Shown one piece after another: positions 1-6,968 of a DNA stretch of 18,519 bases (position 1 is its first letter; every line of letters starts with the position of its first letter). The position numbers and the translations under genes were made by a program. The stretch is from contig WFWQ01000046.1 in the NCBI GenBank assembly GCA_015491015.1, forward strand, positions 1 to 18,519, in the 5' to 3' direction. The notes under the pieces were generated by a model. It was not told where the DNA came from and did no database searches. It saw only the letters and a list, made by a program, of their open reading frames with translations. The DNA is from Patescibacteria group bacterium. GTDB taxonomy: Bacteria; Patescibacteriota; Minisyncoccia; Minisyncoccales; S141-161.

Positions 1-1
1 C

Positions 2-901
2 CAAATAGCTAAAAGAGCTTTAACTCTTTCTGCGATAGGAAAGTTAAATGTTTTAATGTTAGGACCTCCAGGAACCGGCAAAACCCTTTTAGCTAAAGCT
101 CTAATATCAATATTACCACCTTTAGAGGAAGAAGAAATTATAGAGCTAACTAAAATTTACAGTTCAGCTGGATATCTTAAAGAAGAAGAGGTAATTGCTC
201 AACGACCTTTTAGAAATCCTCACCATTCAGCTTCAAAAAGTGCAATTGTAGGAGGAGGTAATCCTTTTAGGCCAGGAGAGATTACTTTAGCTCACAAAGG
301 AGTTTTATTTTTAGATGAGTTAGCCGAGTTTCACCGAGATGTTTTAGAAAGCTTAAGGCAACCTTTAGAAGATAAAAAGATCTTAGTTTCCAGAAGCAAC
401 TATGCTTTAGAGCTTCCTGCAGACTTTATATTTATTGGAGCTTCTAATCCTTGCCCTTGCGGAAACTTTTCTAATCCTTATAAAGAGTGTTATTGTTCTC
501 CTTCCCAGATTTCAAAATACAAAAGAAAGCTCTCTGGACCTTTAGCAGATAGAATTGATATCTTTTTAGAAATTCCTTACCAAAGCTCAGAAAGTTTAAC
601 TCAAACTCAAGAAAGCAGTGCAAAAATTAGAGAAAAAGTGAAGGAAGCTTTGGAATTTAGAGAAAAAGAAAGAAGAGGAGATTTTTCTTTAGAAAACTTT
701 GAAAAGGCTTTAAAGTTAGAGCCTTCAGCTAAAAATATCTTAGATAAGTTTTTAGATAAAGGAGAAATTTCTCTAAGAGGCTACTTTAGAACCTTAAAAG
801 TTGCAAGAAGCATAGCGGATTTAGAGCTTTGTCCCCAAATTAAAAAAGAGCATATCTTAGAAGCTCTAAGTTACAGATTGAGAGGAGAAACCTCTATTTA
901 G
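2..901 (+). CDS. comM: ComM/YifB-type Mg-chelatase-like AAA+ ATPase (5' truncated by the window edge)
   Basis: The reading frame is open from base 2, so the N-terminus, including the Lon-like domain usual in this family, lies outside the window. The visible part starts inside the segment before the Walker A motif (LGPPGTGKT, codons from about base 59). It continues through the family-typical FRNPHHSAS segment, the Walker B region (GVLFLDELAEF), the NPCPCG motif with a second cysteine pair (CYC), and the PLADRIDIF sensor region. It ends with the C-terminal Mg-chelatase domain (ISLRGYFRTLKVARSIADLE). In other bacteria ComM is a helicase that promotes branch migration during integration of transformed DNA, so it points to DNA uptake; that role is family knowledge. 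The stop (TAG 899-901) overlaps the end of the convergent M23 peptidase gene by eight bases. An internal ATG at 56 is not the true start because the conserved sequence continues upstream. Confidence 0.95.
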   Translation, partial: QIAKRALTLSAIGKLNVLMLGPPGTGKTLLAKALISILPPLEEEEIIELTKIYSSAGYLKEEEVIAQRPFRNPHHSASKSAIVGGGNPFRPGEITLAHKGVLFLDELAEFHRDVLESLRQPLEDKKILVSRSNYALELPADFIFIGASNPCPCGNFSNPYKECYCSPSQISKYKRKLSGPLADRIDIFLEIPYQSSESLTQTQESSAKIREKVKEALEFREKERRGDFSLENFEKALKLEPSAKNILDKFLDKGEISLRGYFRTLKVARSIADLELCPQIKKEHILEALSYRLRGETSI

Positions 902-1859
902 CAAAAGGATTTTTAGCTCCTCTTACTCCAAAGTGAACATGACAACCTGCAGGCCCCTTTGGGATAGTAAATCCGGTGTAACCTGTATAACCTATAACTT
1001 GACCCTGGTAAACTCTTTGGCCAGGGTAAACTATTATCTTAGAGAGATGTCCATAATAAGTAACAATATTGTTTTGATGCAAAATCCTAATGTATTTTCC
1101 TCCAATTCGAGAATAACCTGTCTTTTGAACCACTCCTCCCGCTGCAGCTAAAACTGGTTCTCCGCATATTCCGTTAGACATATCTACCGCATTATACCAA
1201 TGTAAACCTTGAGTGATTCTACAAGATCTTCCTAAAGGACAGATAAAGAAAGAGGATAAAGCCTTGGCAAATTTTTTCAGATTAACAGCATCCATTCTCT
1301 CTTTAGCACCAGGAATAATTAATAAGTCTCCGACATAAATCTTTCCCTCAACATCTAAGTTGTTAACCTTTATAATTTCTTGAGGATCAATATTGTAAAG
1401 TTTAGCTAAATAACTAACCGTTTCTCCCTCCGAAACATAATGCAAAATCCCTTTCACTGGCAAAATTATAAGCTTTTGTCCTGGTGTAATATTAAGCGAA
1501 GTTAAGTTATTAGCTTTAACTATAGTATCAACATCTATTCCAAAATCTTGAGCTATGGAACTTAAAGTATCGCCTTCTTTAACTATATACTCTATTATCG
1601 TCTTATCTTCTGTCAAAACGGAAAACTTTGAAAAAGAAATATAAGGAAGCTTCACAGGGTAAAAGGTGTTCTCTTGAAAAATAGAAAAAGAAGAAGATTC
1701 TAAAGATAAAGAGTTTTTCTTAAAATCTAAAAAGAAACTTTCTAGCTTTCCTCCATTCGGATAAAATTGAAAGAGAGAGTTAAAAGCAAAAGTGAAAATT
1801 AAACTAAAAGTGAAACCTAAAATAAAAAACCGCCACTTTCTTAAGCTATAGCTTTCCAT
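894..1859 (-). CDS. Membrane-anchored LysM-M23 (LytM-type) peptidase
   Basis: The 321-residue protein has one N-terminal membrane segment (about 11-30), a linker, two LysM peptidoglycan-binding repeats (about 90-135 and 139-184) and a C-terminal M23 metallopeptidase domain (about 205-321). The zinc and catalytic positions appear intact: H220 and D226 (HWYNAVD), H271 (YYGHLSK) and the HxH pair H307/H309 (CHVHFGVR). It is therefore predicted to be an active, surface-tethered peptidoglycan hydrolase. Possible roles are cell separation or local wall opening for the secretion machine encoded nearby; this is inference. It is transcribed divergently from ksgA across a 37-base gap, and its tail overlaps comM by eight bases. 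There is no Shine-Dalgarno site before the ATG. A TTGACA-17-TAAAAT promoter predicts a leader of only about nine bases. Confidence 0.93.
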   Translation of the reverse strand: MESYSLRKWRFFILGFTFSLIFTFAFNSLFQFYPNGGKLESFFLDFKKNSLSLESSSFSIFQENTFYPVKLPYISFSKFSVLTEDKTIIEYIVKEGDTLSSIAQDFGIDVDTIVKANNLTSLNITPGQKLIILPVKGILHYVSEGETVSYLAKLYNIDPQEIIKVNNLDVEGKIYVGDLLIIPGAKERMDAVNLKKFAKALSSFFICPLGRSCRITQGLHWYNAVDMSNGICGEPVLAAAGGVVQKTGYSRIGGKYIRILHQNNIVTYYGHLSKIIVYPGQRVYQGQVIGYTGYTGFTIPKGPAGCHVHFGVRGAKNPFAK

Positions 1860-1860
1860 C

Positions 1861-1889
1861 TTTACTTTAGAAGTATTTTAAACTATTTT
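1861..1889 (+). promoter_or_regulatory. Likely promoter of ksgA and the VirB6-like gene, giving a leaderless mRNA
   Basis: TTTACT (1861-1866), a 17-base spacer and TATTTT (1884-1889) lie directly before ksgA. Transcription would begin at about 1896-1897, on or next to the ATG, and no Shine-Dalgarno site is present. It overlaps the divergent M23 promoter almost completely. Confidence 0.45.
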
Positions 1890-1903
1890 AACTTAAATGT
1901 CAA
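1875..1903 (-). promoter_or_regulatory. Sigma70-type promoter of the M23 peptidase gene
   Basis: On the minus strand a perfect -35 box TTGACA (plus 1898-1903) is followed by a 17-base spacer and TAAAAT (plus 1875-1880). The predicted start at about 1867-1868 leaves roughly nine bases before the ATG at 1859. The -35 box overlaps the start codon of the divergent ksgA gene. Confidence 0.65.
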
Positions 1904-2727
1904 AAGAAATCTTGCTTTTCTCTAAAGAGAAATTAAAGGCAATCTTTAAAAAAGAAGGTATATGGCCCAGAAAGGCTTTGGGCCAAAACTTTTTAATCAA
2001 CTCTAAAATCGCCCGAAAAATAATTCAAGCTTTAAACTTAACTCCAGAGGATGTAGTAATAGAAATAGGATCGGGCATAGGAAGGTTAGGCTTTTTGGTT
2101 TCAAAATCTGCAAAAAAGGTAATAGGGATAGAAAAAGATGAAAAATTAGTGAAAGTAGCCAAAAAGCTTTTTAAAGCTAAAAACTTAGAGTTTAAAAGTG
2201 AAGATATTTTAAGCTTCTTAAAAAAACAAAACTTAGAAGGCTTAAAAATAGTAGGCAACATTCCTTATTATCTAACCGGAAAAATCTTAAGAATACTTTT
2301 AGAAAGAGAAGATTTGCCTAAAGTGATAGTCTTAAGCTTGCAAAAAGAAGTAGGGGAGAGAATCATATCTCAACCACCTAAAGCTACTCTTTTAGGAAAC
2401 ATTTTGCAATATTTAGCTAAAGTTGAGATAATAGAAAAGAAGATTCCTTCTAACTACTTTTATCCTCCACCTAAGGTAGAATCTATCCTGTTGAAGATAG
2501 AACCTAAAAATAGAGCTTTTAACTCAGATAAAAAAGTTATAAAATTGATGAAGGCAGGGTTTTCTCACCCCAGGAAGACTTTAATTAAAAACTTAAAAGA
2601 AAAGCTAAACTTAAAAGAAGAAAAAATTAAAGCTGTTTTCAAAGAATGCGATCTCAAGGAAACATCCAGAGCTCAAGAATTAACTCTTCCCCAATGGGAA
2701 AAACTAAAAACAAAGTTAGAGTTTTAA
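1897..2727 (+). CDS. ksgA: 16S rRNA (adenine(1518)-N(6)/adenine(1519)-N(6))-dimethyltransferase
   Basis: KsgA dimethylates two adjacent adenines in the 3' hairpin loop of 16S rRNA, using S-adenosylmethionine, late in small-subunit assembly. The 276-residue length is normal for the family. Visible hallmarks are the N-terminal KALGQNFL signature (about 27-34), the SAM-binding motif I EIGSGIGRLG (56-65), the acidic residue ending the next strand (GIEKDE, about 77-82), the SEDIL segment (about 101-105) and the catalytic NIPYY motif (121-125). The C-terminal helical domain includes GFSHPRKTL. The start at 1897 places all of these correctly and fits a leaderless promoter. The last 34 bases overlap the VirB6-like gene, so the two are almost certainly co-transcribed. 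Confidence 0.96.
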   Translation: MSKEILLFSKEKLKAIFKKEGIWPRKALGQNFLINSKIARKIIQALNLTPEDVVIEIGSGIGRLGFLVSKSAKKVIGIEKDEKLVKVAKKLFKAKNLEFKSEDILSFLKKQNLEGLKIVGNIPYYLTGKILRILLEREDLPKVIVLSLQKEVGERIISQPPKATLLGNILQYLAKVEIIEKKIPSNYFYPPPKVESILLKIEPKNRAFNSDKKVIKLMKAGFSHPRKTLIKNLKEKLNLKEEKIKAVFKECDLKETSRAQELTLPQWEKLKTKLEF

Positions 2728-5288
2728 TCTTATTTTTGGCATCCTTTTTTATTTTAGCAAATTCAGCCTTAGCTCAAGGAGAAGACATCGAAAACTTTAT
2801 TTCTCCTGATGTAAGACCATCCGATCCTGTAACTGAGATAGTAAAACGAGGAGCTAAAGTTGTTTTAGGATCTTTGGCAAGTCTGGGACTGTCTATAATA
2901 GCTGCCGTAGTCGCAGGCCTAGCTTATGTTGCTTACAAATTTGGTTCTTTAGCTCTATTAGCTTTAGGATGGGCTTTATATCAAACTATCAATATCCCTA
3001 TCTTAAGAGATGCAGCTGGTCAGCCTACTTGGGCCTTAGAAGTAGGATGGAGATTTACCCGAGACTTGGTAAATATGGTTTTTATCATAATCTTAGCTTG
3101 GATTGGAATAGCTACGATTTTAAGGCTTTCAGAATATAGAACTGGAAGGGTATTTTTAAACTTAATCTTGATAGCTTTGTTAGTAAACTTTAGCCCGGTT
3201 TTGGTAGGTTTAGTTATAGACGTATCCAATATAATTGCAGGGTTTTTCATTAACGGAATATTAAACAATCCCCAATCTACCAACGTGTTAGACTCTTTAT
3301 GTGTAGGCGATAACGATCCCACCACCGAAGAGCGAGGGATTTGGTGTGCAATGGGGGCTGAAATAGCTACGATTTTAAGCAAAGCTGCTAACATCACTCC
3401 CGACCTTACCGATAACTTAGAAGGTATCTTTGCTTTAGTAGCTTATGGAGGTTTCTTTGTGATAGCTACCTTTGTTTTTGGATTATTAGCTTTGCTTTTT
3501 ATCTTTAGAGTAATAGCTTTTTGGATATTGTTAGTGTTAGCTCCAATTGCCTTTGTAGCTTTTATTCTCCCAGCTACAAGATGGATTTGGAATATGTGGT
3601 GGCACCAGCTTCTGCAATGGGCATTTATAGGAGTGATAGCAGCTTTCTTTATCTTTTTGAGCTTCCAGCTTTTAGAAGCATCAACCTCTACCCAACTTAC
3701 TCAAGCTTTTGAATGCGGAACTCCAACTGGAGAATCAATTTGTGATGTAGTAGCTCAAAGAAGCGGAGGAGATAGAGATAACCCTTCCGCAATTGCAATC
3801 TTTGCGGAAAGAGTTTCAAGGTTTGTGATAGCTTTAGCCTTTATGATAGCAGGGCTATTTTATGGTTTTTCAACCAGTGCAATGGGAGCTACCACTATAA
3901 TGAGATTCACTCAAAAGAGAGCTCTTCCTGCAACTTTAAGATTTGCAGGCAGGAGTGCAGCTTGGGTTCCAAGAAAGGTAATTTCTCATCCTCGAGCTAA
4001 AGCCAGAATTCAACAAGCAGCTTTAACTACTCCCACTCTAAGAGAAAGCTTTGCCCAAGCTAAAGGAGTAGGAGGGAAAATTAAAGCTGTAGCTTTGTCT
4101 CCTTTTCGCTTTGCTAAAAGAGAAACCGCTCAACTCTTGTTGAGAGGAGAAGAGTTTGAAAGAAGGAGATTTGAAAGATTAGGAAAAGAGTTAGCAGAAA
4201 GAAAAACTGAAAGTCAAATTCTAAATACCTTGAGATTTGGAAAAGTTTCCCAAGCCTCTGCATTGGCCCAATCTTTAGCTCAAAAGGGGGAGCTTAAAGA
4301 TTACACTCAAAGATTGAGAGAATTAGGGATGGAAGAAAAAACTTTAAACCAAAGAATGAAAGAATTAATCAAATATGCAGCTGGAATTAGCCCAGATTTA
4401 GCTAAAGAGATGGTAAAATCTCAAGTTCATTTAGCAGATGAACTAGCAAAAGAGCTTCCTAGAGATCTAGCTAAATCTATAGGTTTGAGCTTTAAAGATG
4501 AGGAAGAGAGAAGAAAATATGAAGATAGCTTAGTTGCAAAGCTTTTAGATAAGATGGGAACTAAAGATATACCTAAGATAGATATAGAGGGGTTGAAGCA
4601 ATTGTTAGAAAGAGGGTTTGCTTCTCCTGCAGGAAGCAAAGAGTTACTTCAAGCTCAAAAGATAAGAGAACAAATTAACCTTTGGGATAACGCTAAGTTT
4701 TCTAAAGCTGCCGAAGAGTTTGGAGAAGATTTTGTGAAGATTTTGGAAAAGGAAAAGCCAACTTTAGGCAAAATTTTAGTAGATTACAAAAATCTATCTC
4801 AAGCTACTTGGTTAGCTAGCAATGCCGCTAAAGAAGCAGGAATTCCTTATTCAACTGTGTTATCTCCAAGGCAAGTTATAGGTTTGCATCGGACTTTAGA
4901 GCTTGCAAAGAAACAACCTGAAATCTTAAAGAAAAATCTTGAAAATGTTAATAAAGAGTTAGAGAGCCTTCAAGAAAAAGCAGAAAGGCAAGAACTAACT
5001 GAAGAAGATTACAGAAGACAACAAGAGTTAGAAGAAATAAGAGAAGTCTTAAGGTATGCTATTGAAAAGCAAGGAGAAGAAGAAAGGAGAGAGGAAAGAG
5101 AAGAAAGAGGTCCTGAAGAAGAAGGACCTACTCCTACTTTACCTTCTATAGGACCCAGAGGTAGAGGCGGATCTTCGAGAGGAGCGCCCTCAACTCCATC
5201 TTTACCACCTCGCGGTAGAGGAAGTGCTCAATCTCCCAACCCTCAACTTCCTCCTTCTATTCCTAGAAGAGGAAGAAAAATAGAATAG
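2694..5288 (+). CDS. VirB6/TrbL-like polytopic membrane protein with a long helical tail
   Basis: This 864-residue protein starts with a signal-type hydrophobic segment (about 8-28, followed by ALAQG). Roughly eight or nine further membrane spans occupy residues 56-395. Motifs such as LAPIAFVAFILPATRWIWNM (about 282-301) and the following WWHQLLQWAFIG resemble the VirB6/TrbL channel proteins of CPR type IV secretion clusters. Two cysteine pairs (C203/C218 and C341/C350) lie in predicted extracytoplasmic loops. From about residue 400 the protein is charged and helical, with coiled-coil-like EK-rich stretches near 745-810. It ends in a proline-rich tail carrying three PS[IL]xxRGR[GK] repeats. 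I chose the ATG at 2694 rather than 2646 because it begins a clean signal sequence (MGKTKNKVRVLILF) and shortens the overlap with ksgA to 34 bases. Inferred role: the inner-membrane channel working with the VirB4 encoded at 8833-10635, although it sits in a different transcript. Confidence 0.75.
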   Translation: MGKTKNKVRVLILFLASFFILANSALAQGEDIENFISPDVRPSDPVTEIVKRGAKVVLGSLASLGLSIIAAVVAGLAYVAYKFGSLALLALGWALYQTINIPILRDAAGQPTWALEVGWRFTRDLVNMVFIIILAWIGIATILRLSEYRTGRVFLNLILIALLVNFSPVLVGLVIDVSNIIAGFFINGILNNPQSTNVLDSLCVGDNDPTTEERGIWCAMGAEIATILSKAANITPDLTDNLEGIFALVAYGGFFVIATFVFGLLALLFIFRVIAFWILLVLAPIAFVAFILPATRWIWNMWWHQLLQWAFIGVIAAFFIFLSFQLLEASTSTQLTQAFECGTPTGESICDVVAQRSGGDRDNPSAIAIFAERVSRFVIALAFMIAGLFYGFSTSAMGATTIMRFTQKRALPATLRFAGRSAAWVPRKVISHPRAKARIQQAALTTPTLRESFAQAKGVGGKIKAVALSPFRFAKRETAQLLLRGEEFERRRFERLGKELAERKTESQILNTLRFGKVSQASALAQSLAQKGELKDYTQRLRELGMEEKTLNQRMKELIKYAAGISPDLAKEMVKSQVHLADELAKELPRDLAKSIGLSFKDEEERRKYEDSLVAKLLDKMGTKDIPKIDIEGLKQLLERGFASPAGSKELLQAQKIREQINLWDNAKFSKAAEEFGEDFVKILEKEKPTLGKILVDYKNLSQATWLASNAAKEAGIPYSTVLSPRQVIGLHRTLELAKKQPEILKKNLENVNKELESLQEKAERQELTEEDYRRQQELEEIREVLRYAIEKQGEEERREEREERGPEEEGPTPTLPSIGPRGRGGSSRGAPSTPSLPPRGRGSAQSPNPQLPPSIPRRGRKIE
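5142..5279 (+). repeat. Three 9-residue PS[IL]xxRGR[GK] repeats in the VirB6-like tail
   Basis: The encoded units are PSIGPRGRG (5142-5168), PSLPPRGRG (5196-5222) and PSIPRRGRK (5253-5279). They are spaced 18 and 19 codons apart and separated by Ser/Pro-rich linkers. The tail is strongly basic and disordered-looking, directly after an acidic E/R-rich stretch. Its purpose is unknown; nucleic-acid or partner binding is a reasonable guess. Confidence 0.8.
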
Positions 5289-5298
5289 AAATAAAGGA

Positions 5299-5321
5299 GG
5301 GGAGCTAATATTTAGCTCCCC
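5299..5321. terminator. Bidirectional hairpin terminator between the VirB6-like and SPFH genes
   Basis: GGGGAGCTAA (5299-5308) and TTAGCTCCCC (5312-5321) form a perfect 10-bp stem around a 3-base loop, between two convergent genes. The stop codon of the SPFH gene lies inside the right arm. T-rich but interrupted tracts follow on both strands, so it is not a textbook U-tract terminator. Confidence 0.6.
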
Positions 5322-6631
5322 GGAGAAGAGGTTTCTTTTTGTAGTTTTTTAATAAAATCTTTCAGAGCTCTTATTTCTTCTGGAGTAAGTGTAAACTGAG
5401 GTGGAAGAGAGACGCCTAAGGCTTTACTTAAAAGATCTGAAATTCCTGGCAATATTACCCATTTAGCTCCTTGGGCAGGACTCTTCTCTAAAGCTTCTAA
5501 AACCCTCACTAATTTTCCTAACTCATCGAACTCCTGAATTCTTCCATAAACTTTCTTAATCCGATTACTCTCGGCTGTAGCCTCAATCTCAATTCTTTTT
5601 CTCTCTTGTTTAGCCAAAAACTCTTTCAAAGTAGCTTCTCTCTGTTCTGGAGGAGGATCAATGTTTATTACCTCTACAGCCAAAACTAAAACTCCATAAT
5701 CTCTTTGAAACCCTTCAATTATCTCTCTGATGTTCTCGTATATTTCTCTTCCAATAGCTTCCTGTTTCCTGATCAACTGGTCAAATCTTTCTCTGGTAAT
5801 CCTGTCTCTCACTGCGGGTTTAATTCTATTAATAACAGCCTCTAACCAGTTATCTATCCTAAACAAAGCTTTATAAGGATTAACTACCCTTATTCTCATA
5901 ATCAAAGAAACATCTAAAGGCAATCTATCGTAATCCTCAGCTTTCTCTACTTTGGTAAAGTAAACCTCTTCTTTGAGCAGAATGTAGTCTAAAGTTTCTC
6001 GAGGATGATACTCCACAGTACCATCTGGCTTCAATCCCCACCATTCAAAGTCATAAATATAAATATCATCTACAGGATGAAAGCCATAAAAATAAAATCC
6101 TCCAAAGAGTCTACCCATCCTTAGCATTTGCCAATTGCTCAAAGGAGGATTTTGCTCTGAAACTTCAACAATATTTCCCTCTTCATCTATCGTATGATCT
6201 TCCCATTGAAACAAAATTCGGTGAAACTTTTCGCTTCTCACTACTGCTTTAGCTGTTCCTTCACTCACAAAAGTAAAAAATCTATTTTCTGGAGCTAAAA
6301 CAAAGAAAGCAAGCAAAAAGAAAGAAATCAAAGTTAAAGCTATAGCTAAAATTCCAGGTATTCCTTGAAGAACTAAAGATACCAAGCTAAAAGCTAAAAT
6401 CCATATAGACATCATCCCTAAACCTATCATTACCTTTAGAGAAGACACTAAAGCTAAAAGCCCTAAAAATATTCCAAAACTTAAAGCTATAGGCCCTAAA
6501 GGAGAACCAACTAAAACTCCCAATCCAAGCAAACTTATGTGGTACAAAATAATTATCCCAAATATCACCCAACCTTTTCTAATCCAAAGTCTTAACTGAT
6601 AATTCAAAGGAGTCTGCCTAGTTTGCTGCAT
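5312..6631 (-). CDS. Membrane-anchored SPFH/band-7 domain protein
   Basis: The 439-residue protein has about four N-terminal membrane spans (roughly 20-42, 45-63, 66-90 and 91-113). An SPFH/band-7-like domain follows (about 115-330): it contains strands such as DVSLIMRIRVVNPYKALF (240-257), the typical helical NRITR-like stretch seen here as PAVRDRITRERFD, and YGVLVLAVEVINIDPP (312-327). After it comes a charged helix (QERKRIEIEATAESNRIKKV, 342-361) of the kind that drives oligomerisation in stomatin/flotillin relatives. Family members organise membrane microdomains or scaffold proteases; the partner here is unknown. The four-helix anchor is longer than the single hairpin usual in stomatins. 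It has its own TTGACA-17-TATTTT promoter and a strong GGAGGGG ribosome site, unlike the secretion genes. Confidence 0.8.
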   Translation of the reverse strand: MQQTRQTPLNYQLRLWIRKGWVIFGIIILYHISLLGLGVLVGSPLGPIALSFGIFLGLLALVSSLKVMIGLGMMSIWILAFSLVSLVLQGIPGILAIALTLISFFLLAFFVLAPENRFFTFVSEGTAKAVVRSEKFHRILFQWEDHTIDEEGNIVEVSEQNPPLSNWQMLRMGRLFGGFYFYGFHPVDDIYIYDFEWWGLKPDGTVEYHPRETLDYILLKEEVYFTKVEKAEDYDRLPLDVSLIMRIRVVNPYKALFRIDNWLEAVINRIKPAVRDRITRERFDQLIRKQEAIGREIYENIREIIEGFQRDYGVLVLAVEVINIDPPPEQREATLKEFLAKQERKRIEIEATAESNRIKKVYGRIQEFDELGKLVRVLEALEKSPAQGAKWVILPGISDLLSKALGVSLPPQFTLTPEEIRALKDFIKKLQKETSSPGS

Positions 6632-6637
6632 TTTTCA

Positions 6638-6644
6638 CCCCTCC
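6638..6644 (-). promoter_or_regulatory. Strong Shine-Dalgarno site of the SPFH gene
   Basis: GGAGGGG on the minus strand, six bases before the ATG (6629-6631). It is one of only three strong SD sites before genes in the window and fixes the SPFH start. Confidence 0.8.
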
Positions 6645-6663
6645 TTTTCAAGGTTCTGAAGCC

Positions 6664-6692
6664 AAAATACAAATTATATTGACTTTTGTCAA
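6664..6692 (-). promoter_or_regulatory. Promoter of the SPFH gene
   Basis: On the minus strand: TTGACA (plus 6687-6692), a 17-base spacer, then TATTTT (plus 6664-6669). The predicted leader of about 26 bases includes the SD site. The -35 box forms half of an inverted repeat, TTGAC-TTTT-GTCAA (6679-6692), whose other half is the -35 box of the divergent small gene. Confidence 0.65.
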
Positions 6693-6707
6693 GTTTAAAG
6701 TTAAAAC
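6679..6707 (+). promoter_or_regulatory. Promoter of the 74-residue protein gene
   Basis: TTGACT (6679-6684), a 17-base spacer and TAAAAC (6702-6707). The predicted start is near 6714, just before the AAAGGAGG ribosome site. The -10 is imperfect, so confidence is moderate. Confidence 0.5.
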
Positions 6708-6715
6708 TTTTTCAG

Positions 6716-6723
6716 AAAGGAGG
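6716..6723 (+). promoter_or_regulatory. Strong Shine-Dalgarno site of the 74-residue protein gene
   Basis: AAAGGAGG ends five bases before the ATG at 6729. It is strong evidence that this very short gene is real. Confidence 0.8.
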
Positions 6724-6728
6724 AAGAG

Positions 6729-6953
6729 ATGAAAACCTTAAAAACTTGGACAGTAAGATTGCTTATCTTTTTGATTCTTATCTTCCCTTTTGTAAGCAAA
6801 GGATTCGTTGTACCTAAAAACCCATCTGGAAGTGAATTAGGAAAAGCTATCGGAGAAAACATTATAAACTGGATACTATTTTGGATGGAACTGATAGAAG
6901 GGATGGTTAAAGTATTTCAAAAAATAATCAACTCAAAAGCCCCTGGCCTCTAA
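6729..6953 (+). CDS. Small exported or membrane protein of 74 residues, unknown function
   Basis: I do not recognise this family. The N-terminus is a signal-like segment: basic MKTLKTWTVR, then a hydrophobic core LLIFLILIFPFV (about 11-22). A short polar stretch follows (KNPSGSELGKA), and a second hydrophobic, tryptophan-containing helix (about 43-65, NIINWILFWMELIEGMVKVF) is amphipathic in places. The gene has its own promoter, a near-perfect ribosome site and a strong terminator whose loop contains its stop codon. It is therefore a stand-alone, probably well-expressed unit despite its size. It lies between the divergent SPFH gene and a convergent small membrane protein gene. Possibilities include a small membrane subunit, a secreted peptide or a signal-peptide-anchored structural peptide; the sequence does not decide between them. 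Confidence 0.7.
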   Translation: MKTLKTWTVRLLIFLILIFPFVSKGFVVPKNPSGSELGKAIGENIINWILFWMELIEGMVKVFQKIINSKAPGL

Positions 6954-6968
6954 CGAGGTCAGGGGCTT
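6937..6968. terminator. Strong bidirectional terminator shared by two convergent small genes
   Basis: A 14-bp stem with one G-T pair (6937-6950 with 6955-6968) closes a TAAC loop (6951-6954). On the plus strand it is followed by the U-rich tract TTATTATTTT (6967-6976). The TAA stop of the upstream gene is in the loop and the TGA stop of the opposing gene is in the right arm. Confidence 0.88.

Noticed and set aside
877..930. Short inverted repeats (AGAGG/CCTCT and GAGGAG/CTCCTC) near the comM-peptidase junction
   Set aside because: Stems of five to six pairs, one with a long loop, inside coding sequence. Not convincing as a terminator.
2646..2693. Upstream ATG at 2646 as the start of the VirB6-like gene
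   Set aside because: It adds 16 polar residues before an otherwise clean signal sequence and lengthens the overlap with ksgA from 34 to 82 bases. ATG 2694 is the better start.
3020..3397. 125-codon open frame on the minus strand inside the VirB6-like gene
   Set aside because: It lies opposite conserved membrane-protein coding sequence, has no initiation signals and reads as low-complexity shadow sequence.
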